12,912 bases of DNA from contig CAZJBD010000065.1 in the NCBI GenBank assembly GCA_964544265.1, forward strand, positions 1 to 12,912, written 5' to 3'. The notes under the pieces were generated by a model. That model saw nothing but the letters and a program-made list of their open reading frames with translations, did not search any database and was not told where the DNA came from. Shown piece by piece: positions 7,446 through 12,912 of this stretch. Each line of letters starts with the position of its first letter. Within the stretch, counting starts at the first letter, position 1. Source of the stretch: JALHVH01 sp964544265. Lineage in GTDB: Bacteria; Acidobacteriota; Aminicenantia; Aminicenantales; Saccharicenantaceae. The position numbers and the translations under genes were made by a program.

Positions 7446-8179
7446 TTCTTGCCAAGGAATTCCATCACCAACTGCATGTCCCGCCAGACCATTCTCTTGA
7501 TTTCCTTGTTGCCTTCGTTACGGATGACATAGGAAGGATGGAAGGTCGGCATGATTCGGATACCCTGATAATCGGCGAACTTTCCCCTTCTCTCGCCCAT
7601 GCTCATTCGACCGGAAATAAAGAAGTCCGTAGCCACTTTTCCCAAGGTCACGATCACTCTGGGCCGGATGAGTTCGATCTGCCGGATAAGATAGGGAGAG
7701 CATTTATCCACCTCGTCAGGAAGGGGGGTCCGATTGTCCGGAGGACGGCATTTGACGACATTCGTGATATAAACCTCTTCCCGCCTCCATTTCATGGCTT
7801 CGATGATCTTCGTCAGGAGCTGGCCGGCCCTCCCGACAAAGGGACGTCCGGCAACATCTTCGTCCCTTCCCGGAGCCTCGCCGACAAACACGAGCTCCGC
7901 CCTTTTATCCCCTTCTCCCGGAACGGCCTGGGTCCTCGAGGAAGCCAAGGGACAGAGGCGGCAGGACAAGACTTTTTCCTCGAGCTCCGGAAAGGAAATC
8001 CGCAGCGGCGGACCACCGGCTGGAACCGAGATAACGCGCGGATGAGGGGCAGGGATGCGTTCGGCTGGCGGGAAAACGTCTTTCAATTCCCGTTCCAGGA
8101 TGAAATCCGCTCCCAATTCCTGGAAGAAGACCAGCCTGTCTCCCGCGGCCTTCAGCGGATCATTTTCTTTTTTCTTCAA
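7442..8179 (-). CDS. family-4 uracil-DNA glycosylase (iron-sulfur type)
   Basis: The protein has 245 residues. An N-terminal extension of about 65 residues, with a helical segment near FFQELGADFILER, precedes the glycosylase domain. Motif 1 is GEAPGRDEDVAGRPFVG (100-116) and the second active-site motif is HPSYVIRN (214-221). Four cysteines at 73, 76, 144 and 160 match the spacing of the [4Fe-4S] ligands of family-4 enzymes. The enzyme removes uracil from DNA as the first step of base-excision repair. The start appears to be TTG at 8179, which lies 20 bases inside the end of coaBC; GAGG six bases upstream supports it, and no in-frame ATG lies nearby. The end overlaps the priA GTG by four bases, so translation of the repair gene and priA is probably coupled. 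Exact start is moderately sure; family is sure. Confidence 0.93.
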   Translation of the reverse strand: MKKKENDPLKAAGDRLVFFQELGADFILERELKDVFPPAERIPAPHPRVISVPAGGPPLRISFPELEEKVLSCRLCPLASSRTQAVPGEGDKRAELVFVGEAPGRDEDVAGRPFVGRAGQLLTKIIEAMKWRREEVYITNVVKCRPPDNRTPLPDEVDKCSPYLIRQIELIRPRVIVTLGKVATDFFISGRMSMGERRGKFADYQGIRIMPTFHPSYVIRNEGNKEIKRMVWRDMQLVMEFLGKK

Positions 8180-9389
8180 GGACGGCCTCGATCTGGTCCA
8201 GAACGATCCGGCTGATCTCGCGTTTGCTCATTTTATCCGTAGACAGGACCTTCCCGTCTGGACGCACGATGAAGACCTTGTTGTCGTCGGACTCGAATCC
8301 GATCCCCTCCTCCCCCACGTTGTTGGCCACGATGAGGTCAAGCTTCTTTTCTTTCAGCTTCCGGACGGCATGGGGGACGGCCTCCTCGGTCTCCGCCGCA
8401 AACCCCACAAGCACCCTTGCCCCTTTTTTTGCCCCCAGCATTTTCAGGATGTCGTGAGTCTCGACCAGATCAAGCTTCCCGCCCAGGCCCCGCTTCCCGA
8501 TCTTCTGCCGGGCGGTTCGTTTAAACCGGAAGTCGGAGACAGCGGCGGCCATGATGACGATTTCGGAGCCCGGGTAGGCCGCTAGGACTTCCCTCTCCAT
8601 GTCGGAGGCCGTGCGGACCTTGACCACCCGGACCCCTGCCGGGGGAACAAGCTGAACGGGTCCCGTGACGAGCGTCACGTCGGCGCCCCGGGAGGCGGCC
8701 TCCCGGGCCATCTCGTAACCCATTTTGCCCGAGGACGCGTTCGAGAGGAACCGGACGGGGTCAAGATGCTCCCGAGTCGGCCCCGCCGTGACCAGCGTTC
8801 GTATTCCTTTCAAGCTTTCCGTCCGGCCCAGAATCCTCAAACCCTCCTCGACGACTTTTTCAGGGGAGGCCAGCCTCCCCCAACCCTCGTCGCGGCAGGC
8901 AAGGTATCCCTTCTCCGGCTCGACGAACTCCACCCCGGCGCCCCTGAGCTTCCGGAGGTTCTCCTGAGTCCTAGGATGCAGGTACATGGCCTCATTCATG
9001 GCCGGGGCGACGAGGACCGGGCAGCGGGTCGCCAAGTAGAGTGTTGAAAGAAAATCGTCGGCGACACCCGAGGCGAACTTGGCGATGATGTTGGCCGTGG
9101 CGGGGGCCGCGCAGAGGAGAGAGATCTCCTGGGCCAAAGCCACATGCCCCACCTGGCGGGAAATGCGTTCATCGAAGAGGTCCGCGATGACGTCCTCTCC
9201 AGAAAGGGCGCCGAAGAGGAGGGGTGAAACAAGCCGGGTTGCATTCCGGGACATGACGACACGAACCCGGCAGCCCTTTTTCTGGAAGCCCCGGAGGACC
9301 TCGCAGGCCTTATAAATGCTGATGGAGGACGTAACCCCCAAGGCAACGATCTTTTGATCCTTATTTTCTTTTTGTTCCCGTTCCTTCAT
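8160..9389 (-). CDS. coaBC: CoaBC, phosphopantothenoylcysteine decarboxylase / phosphopantothenate-cysteine ligase
   Basis: This 409-residue bifunctional enzyme catalyses two steps of coenzyme A synthesis: joining cysteine to 4'-phosphopantothenate (CoaB) and decarboxylating the product to 4'-phosphopantetheine (CoaC, FMN-dependent). The CoaC half (about 12-190) has the flavoprotein start IVALGVTSSISIYKA, the active-site His in GHVALAQ (H82), PAMNEAMY (129-136, with N132) and the substrate-clamp Cys in GYLACRDEGWGR (C165). The CoaB half (about 195-405) has LVTAGPTREHLDPVR, SNASSGKMGYEMA, AAAVSDFR, VGFAAET and LIVANNV. All key residues are present; the usual Gly after the clamp Cys is Arg here. 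The ATG at 9389 overlaps the gmk stop as ATGA. The stop at 8160-8162 lies inside the downstream glycosylase gene. Confidence 0.96.
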   Translation of the reverse strand: MKEREQKENKDQKIVALGVTSSISIYKACEVLRGFQKKGCRVRVVMSRNATRLVSPLLFGALSGEDVIADLFDERISRQVGHVALAQEISLLCAAPATANIIAKFASGVADDFLSTLYLATRCPVLVAPAMNEAMYLHPRTQENLRKLRGAGVEFVEPEKGYLACRDEGWGRLASPEKVVEEGLRILGRTESLKGIRTLVTAGPTREHLDPVRFLSNASSGKMGYEMAREAASRGADVTLVTGPVQLVPPAGVRVVKVRTASDMEREVLAAYPGSEIVIMAAAVSDFRFKRTARQKIGKRGLGGKLDLVETHDILKMLGAKKGARVLVGFAAETEEAVPHAVRKLKEKKLDLIVANNVGEEGIGFESDDNKVFIVRPDGKVLSTDKMSKREISRIVLDQIEAVLEEKRK

Positions 9390-10000
9390 CTCCGGCCCCC
9401 TTTTGGGAAATAGCTGCGGAGAATCTTGTCAATCCTTTCCCTCCGTGAATCCGGGCGGCACCTTGAAGCGAGGATAGCGGACCTAAGTTCCGCCACGGCC
9501 GTTTCCAGGTCTCTGTTGATCACGACGAAGTCGAACTCCGAGTAGGCGCCGATCTCCCCGCGGGCGTCCGCGAGCCGCTTGGAAAGTGAAGCCTGGCTTT
9601 CGGTTTTCCTTGCCAGAAGCCGTCGGCGCAGCTCTTTGAATACGGGCGGCATGATGAAGATGAAAGAGGCCGGGCGGCCGCTTCTCCGGACCTGCCGCGC
9701 TCCCTGGACGTCGATATCCAAAAGAACGTCACCGGCCTTGGCTTTCTTGTCGACCTCGACCCGAGAGGTCCCGTAATGCCGGCCGTGGACAATGGCCCAC
9801 TCCAAAAACAAGCCTTCCCGAATCATGGTTTCGAATTCCTTCTTGGACGCGAAATGATATTCCCGCCCGTCGACCTCGGTCGCCCTTCTCCGTCGCGTCG
9901 TATGGGACACCGAAAACTGGACGTTCTCGAGGTCCCGCATGACGCGGCCGATGAGCGTAGACTTCCCGCATCCCGAAGGGCCGCTGACCACGAATAACAT
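9386..10000 (-). CDS. gmk: guanylate kinase
   Basis: The protein has 204 residues, the normal size. It phosphorylates GMP to GDP with ATP in purine nucleotide supply. The P-loop GPSGCGKS is at residues 7-14, followed by the GMP-binding segment SVSHTTRRRRATEVDGREYHF region (30-50), HGRHYGTS (72-79), the Walker-B-like LLDIDVQGA (93-101), and the lid and C-terminal helices with RL-x-A-R-x-E (about 142-149). The ATG at 10000 is chosen because the chain then begins MLFVVSGPSG directly at the first strand of the fold; an upstream in-frame extension of 49 codons is Arg/Ser-rich, lies inside yicC and is not protein-like. A purine-rich stretch (GGGAGCGGGGAT) precedes the ATG. It lies 16 bases after yicC and overlaps coaBC by four bases. 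Confidence 0.96.
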   Translation of the reverse strand: MLFVVSGPSGCGKSTLIGRVMRDLENVQFSVSHTTRRRRATEVDGREYHFASKKEFETMIREGLFLEWAIVHGRHYGTSRVEVDKKAKAGDVLLDIDVQGARQVRRSGRPASFIFIMPPVFKELRRRLLARKTESQASLSKRLADARGEIGAYSEFDFVVINRDLETAVAELRSAILASRCRPDSRRERIDKILRSYFPKGGRR

Positions 10001-10016
10001 GATAATCCCCGCTCCC

Positions 10017-10895
10017 TCACTCGATGTTCTGGACGTGCTGACGGATGCTCTCCATCTGATTCTTGATGGCCAGGCTCTCCTTGATGATCTCGATATCCTG
10101 GGACTTCGAACTCGTCGTGTTGGCCTCTCTGGTGATCTCCTGGGCAAGAAAATCCAGTTGCTTCCCCACCGGTCCCGGACTGCCGGGGGCGACGAGCTCC
10201 CTGAGAGTGTCCAAGTGGCTTTTCAGTCGAAGGATTTCTTCGGCCAGGTCATAGCGCTGCATGAGATAGGCGGTTTCTTCAGCCAGCCGATCCTCAGAAA
10301 TCGCCCCGCCGTGGTTGAGTTCTTTGAGCCGGTTGCGCAATTTCCCTCGGATCAAAGCCGGCTGTTTTTTAAAACGTCTCTCGATCCGGGCCACCGACAG
10401 CCCGATTTCCCGGATGTGGACCGCGAGTTGGCGAATCGTCCGTCGTCCTTCCCGGACCCTCTGTTTCACGACCTCGTCCAAAGCGGCCGAGAAGCACTTT
10501 TCGATGAAGGCGGCTTCAGCTGCCGCGAGGTCCTTTCGGCTCAGATCGACGAGCTGAGGAATCTTCAAAATCTGGTCCAAGGAAAGTTCAAACGGCTTCC
10601 CCAGCCTCGAGGCGACACGCTCCAAAGAGGAAAGGACCTTCTCAAGCAAGGCCTCGTTGACCGAAAAATTCCAGATCTCCGCGTCCAGGTAGTTTGCTTC
10701 CAAAAAAACCTCGATCCTCCCGCGCTGGAGGCGCCTCTGGCATATGGCCCGGAGCCTGTTCTCCAAGTCACCTAAGGGAGTCCCCCGGTAGGCCCAGTCA
10801 AAGAAGCGGTGGTTCAGACTTTTAATGGTCACCTTGAGGCGCAGAGACCCGCATGCATCATTCTTTTCTGCGAACCCAGTCATGCCTTGGACCAA
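10017..10895 (-). CDS. yicC: YicC-family endoribonuclease
   Basis: The protein has 292 residues, full length for the family. Recognisable blocks are the N-terminal GMTGFAE, KSLNHRFFDW (25-34), RRLQRGRIEVFLE (54-66) and, in the C-terminal part (DUF1732), AEETAYLMQRYDLAEEILRL, SHLDTL, KQLDFLAQEITREANTTSSK and the end IRQHVQNIE. The E. coli relative has been described as an endoribonuclease acting on RNA including small RNA; substrates here are unknown. The start is probably TTG 10895, because a strong GAGGAGG lies seven bases upstream and family members usually carry a few residues before MTGF; an ATG at 10883 would sit 19 bases from that site. With TTG the gene overlaps the exporter gene by 16 bases; with ATG it would overlap by four (ATGA). 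It precedes gmk, the common order in bacteria. Confidence 0.93.
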   Translation of the reverse strand: MVQGMTGFAEKNDACGSLRLKVTIKSLNHRFFDWAYRGTPLGDLENRLRAICQRRLQRGRIEVFLEANYLDAEIWNFSVNEALLEKVLSSLERVASRLGKPFELSLDQILKIPQLVDLSRKDLAAAEAAFIEKCFSAALDEVVKQRVREGRRTIRQLAVHIREIGLSVARIERRFKKQPALIRGKLRNRLKELNHGGAISEDRLAEETAYLMQRYDLAEEILRLKSHLDTLRELVAPGSPGPVGKQLDFLAQEITREANTTSSKSQDIEIIKESLAIKNQMESIRQHVQNIE

Positions 10896-12697
10896 CGGGA
10901 TACCTCCTCGTCTTCAGGGAATTGCAGTTCATAAAGCTTCTGGTAGAGTCCGTCCCTCCGGCAGAGCTCATCGTGCGTTCCCGTTTCGGCAATCCGCCCG
11001 CCGTCGAGGACCAGGATGCGGTCGGCGCTCCTCACCGTAGACAGGCGATGGGCAATGATGATGGTCGTCCGCCCCTTCCTGAGATTTGTCAAGGCTTCCT
11101 GGATGAGGTGTTCGGATTCGGCGTCCAGGGCCGAAGTGGCCTCGTCCAAGATCAGGATGGGCGGATCTTTGAGCAGAGCCCGAGCAATGGCCAGCCTCTG
11201 TCCTTGTCCAGATGAGAGCAAGCCGCCGCGCTCGCCGACCTTGGTGGCGTACCCTTCCGGGAGCTGAAGGATGAAATCGTGGGCCTTGGCAGCCTTGGCA
11301 GCCTCTATGATCCCGTCTTGGGAAGCGTTGGCCAAGCCGTAAGCGATATTGTCCCGGATCGTTTCGTTGAACAGGATGATTTCCTGGGTCACGAGGCCGA
11401 TCCGGGCCCGGAGGGAGGCCAGGGTCACGTCCCGAATATCTATGCCGTCGACCAGAATCCGGCCGGAAGTCGGCTCGTAGAAACGAGACAGAAGGTTGAT
11501 GATCGTCGTTTTCCCGGCGCCGCTCAGGCCGACGATAGCCACGGTCTCCGTGGGCGGCACATCAAAGCTGATCCCCTCGAGAACGGGAGAAGCCTGGTTG
11601 TAGGAGAACGAGACGTTCTCGAAACGGATATGGCCCCTTACGGGAGGGAGCGGATAGGCCTTGGGGCTGTCCTGAATCTGGGGAGGGCTGTCAAGGACCT
11701 CCTGGATTCTGGATTGGCAGGCTACGGCCTGCTGGATGACGTTATTGGCTTTGCTTAACCGCTTGATCGGCATATACATCAGGAACATGGCAGTGACGAA
11801 GGCGCCGAAGTCGCCGGGACTTATAGCCCCCTCGGCAATTCGCTTCGTCCCTACCCATAGAATGAAGGCCCCGACGATCCCGCCCAGGAACTCCATAAAC
11901 GGCGAGGAGAGACTGCCGATCCAGGCCAGCTTGATGCTTGTCCGCAGGTATCCGGCTGTCGCCTTGAAGAACTTTCGAATCTCGAACTGCTCCGTTGTGA
12001 AGGCCTTGACGATCTTGTTGCCGGTGATCGTCTCGTGCAGGATGCCGTAGATCTGTCCCATCTTGACCTGGGCTGAGAGGCTCTTTTTCTTGAGCTGCCG
12101 GCTGAAGACGGCGAGCGGGAGCACGGCCAGAGGAGCAACGACGAAAGATACAACGGCCAAACGAAAATCCCGGATAAAGATTCCGATGAGCAGGGCGATG
12201 AGGATAAAGACCTCTTCGATCATATCTCCCATGCTCCCGGATAAAGCCTGCTGGACCTTCTCGACGTCGTTGGTCATCCGGGACATCAAATCCCCGGTCG
12301 GCACTCGGTCGAAGTAGCTCGTCGACTGGTAGATGACGTGCTCATAAAGGTCGTCTCGTATGGTTTTGACGACCTTGTGGCCTACGGCCTTCATGAAAAA
12401 CGCGGAGAGGAAAGTGAACAAGCCTTTCCCAAAAATGACGACAACCAGGATGATGGGCAGGACCCTGGTCAAATCCGCTTCGGTAACCTTGAAGGTCTTG
12501 AAGATGAAATCCATCAGCCGGGCCTTTTCCGGGACCGCCGGCGCGGGCGTCTTGAGGAAAAGGTTGTCCATGATCGGTTGAATCATGTCCACAAAGAGGT
12601 ATGTGAAGAGGGCCACGAACAAGGACGAGCCGAAGGAGAGAAGGAGGAGTTTCTTCTCTTTCAGGGTGAGTCTGAAGAGCCGGAAGAGGTCTTTCAC
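10880..12697 (-). CDS. MsbA-like ABC exporter (fused membrane and ATPase domains)
   Basis: The 605-residue half-transporter should act as a homodimer. The N-terminal membrane domain (about 1-320) has several hydrophobic helices and the exporter coupling segment DLMSRMTNDVEKVQQ (136-150). The ATPase domain (about 355-590) has Walker A GLSGAGKT (390-397), the Q-loop Gln 438 in LVTQEIILF, the signature region LSSGQGQRLAIARAL (494-508), Walker B ILILDE (514-519), the D-loop SALD and the switch His 550 in IIIAHRLST. MsbA-type exporters flip lipid A-core or other lipids across the inner membrane; the substrate here is inferred only from overall similarity. The usual LSGGQ is LSSGQ and the following Arg is Gly. 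The start is GTG 12697 with only a weak GGTAAAGG upstream; a stop lies in frame a few codons before, so no longer start exists. Confidence 0.93.
   Translation of the reverse strand: MKDLFRLFRLTLKEKKLLLLSFGSSLFVALFTYLFVDMIQPIMDNLFLKTPAPAVPEKARLMDFIFKTFKVTEADLTRVLPIILVVVIFGKGLFTFLSAFFMKAVGHKVVKTIRDDLYEHVIYQSTSYFDRVPTGDLMSRMTNDVEKVQQALSGSMGDMIEEVFILIALLIGIFIRDFRLAVVSFVVAPLAVLPLAVFSRQLKKKSLSAQVKMGQIYGILHETITGNKIVKAFTTEQFEIRKFFKATAGYLRTSIKLAWIGSLSSPFMEFLGGIVGAFILWVGTKRIAEGAISPGDFGAFVTAMFLMYMPIKRLSKANNVIQQAVACQSRIQEVLDSPPQIQDSPKAYPLPPVRGHIRFENVSFSYNQASPVLEGISFDVPPTETVAIVGLSGAGKTTIINLLSRFYEPTSGRILVDGIDIRDVTLASLRARIGLVTQEIILFNETIRDNIAYGLANASQDGIIEAAKAAKAHDFILQLPEGYATKVGERGGLLSSGQGQRLAIARALLKDPPILILDEATSALDAESEHLIQEALTNLRKGRTTIIIAHRLSTVRSADRILVLDGGRIAETGTHDELCRRDGLYQKLYELQFPEDEEVSRWSKA
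10903..10909 (-). promoter_or_regulatory. Shine-Dalgarno sequence that decides the yicC start
   Basis: GAGGAGG on the minus strand lies seven bases before TTG 10895 and 19 bases before ATG 10883. It sits within the last codons of the ABC exporter gene, so it favours the TTG start and reinitiation at the exporter stop. Confidence 0.65.
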
Positions 12698-12732
12698 GCC
12701 TTTACCCGCTATTCATCTCGTTTGGGGAGAAT

Positions 12733-12912
12733 TCAGAGTGACTTCCGGTACTCGACCATCAACTGGTACATTCTATCCTTTAGGAAGAGCTTCTTCTTTT
12801 TGAATTCCTTCTCCTTGAGCTTTTCTTCGTCGGTCAGGAAAGCCTTCCCCCCCAGCGTTTCGAGGGCTTTTTCGTATCGTTGGTGTTCTTCGAACGCCTC
12901 TCTAAAATCCGG
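12733..12912 (-). CDS. YdcH/DUF465-type small coiled-coil protein (5' partial)
   Basis: The minus-strand frame is open to the window edge and ends at TGA 12733-12735; 59 residues are visible and the start lies beyond 12912. The sequence is highly charged and helical: FEEHQRYEKALETL, a short loop with Gly-Gly-Lys, then LTDEEKLKEKEFKKKKLFLK and DRMYQLMVEYRKSL. The loop between two helices and the LKKxKLxLKD-like block with a terminal helix match the YdcH/DUF465 family, whose members are about 70-80 residues and have no firmly known role. It lies 35 bases before the ABC exporter start and is probably in the same transcription unit. Family assignment rests on pattern recognition of a short sequence. 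Confidence 0.75.
   Translation of the reverse strand, partial: PDFREAFEEHQRYEKALETLGGKAFLTDEEKLKEKEFKKKKLFLKDRMYQLMVEYRKSL

Noticed and set aside
10001..10147. 49-codon N-terminal extension of guanylate kinase
   Set aside because: The extension is Arg/Ser-rich and overlaps yicC in another frame. The kinase fold begins exactly at the internal ATG 10000 with a purine-rich site before it.
12698..12732. Possible promoter between the YdcH-like gene and the ABC exporter
   Set aside because: Only 35 bases long, with no recognisable -35/-10 pair; read-through from the upstream gene is the simpler view.

Overview
The window is moderately GC-rich, gene-dense and fully bacterial, with almost no non-coding DNA. 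It holds two convergent gene blocks meeting at about position 5277-5294. A secretin-based type IV pilus (T4P) machine, outer-membrane-type lipoproteins and an MsbA-like exporter together indicate a diderm (Gram-negative-type) bacterium. I cannot place the lineage securely. An Acidobacteriota/Aminicenantes-like or deltaproteobacterial-type genome would fit, but this is a guess from gene style only.

Plus strand, 1-5276: the distal part of a T4P alignment-complex operon, pilN (5' end outside the window), pilO, pilP and pilQ. It is followed without a break by two predicted lipoprotein genes that I cannot assign to a named family. All genes overlap by a few bases or are separated by very short gaps, and each has a good Shine-Dalgarno sequence. 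PilN and PilO form the inner-membrane dimer, PilP spans the periplasm and PilQ is the outer-membrane pore. The two lipoproteins probably belong to the same transcription unit and may be envelope accessories of the pilus; the second contains two tandem Ig-like repeats.

Minus strand, 12912 down to 5295: a housekeeping operon read right to left. It holds a small YdcH/DUF465-type coiled-coil protein (start outside the window), an MsbA-like ABC exporter, a YicC-family endoribonuclease, guanylate kinase (gmk), CoaBC (coenzyme A synthesis), a family-4 uracil-DNA glycosylase and PriA. From the exporter onward, genes overlap by 4-20 nt or are 16 nt apart, and four of the six starts are GTG or TTG. The yicC-gmk-coaBC-priA order is familiar from many bacteria, but the rpoZ gene often found between gmk and coaBC is absent.

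The most notable observation is PriA. The protein is full length, keeps its N-terminal DNA-binding region and all eight zinc cysteines, and is in one intact frame. Yet the Walker A Lys-Thr, the DEEH box, the SATP motif, motif V and the GRAGR arginine motif are all substituted. It looks like an ATPase-dead, structural PriA, as known for Actinobacteria. No CRISPR, mobile element, tRNA or rRNA was seen. Apart from PriA and the two lipoproteins, the window is ordinary core genome.
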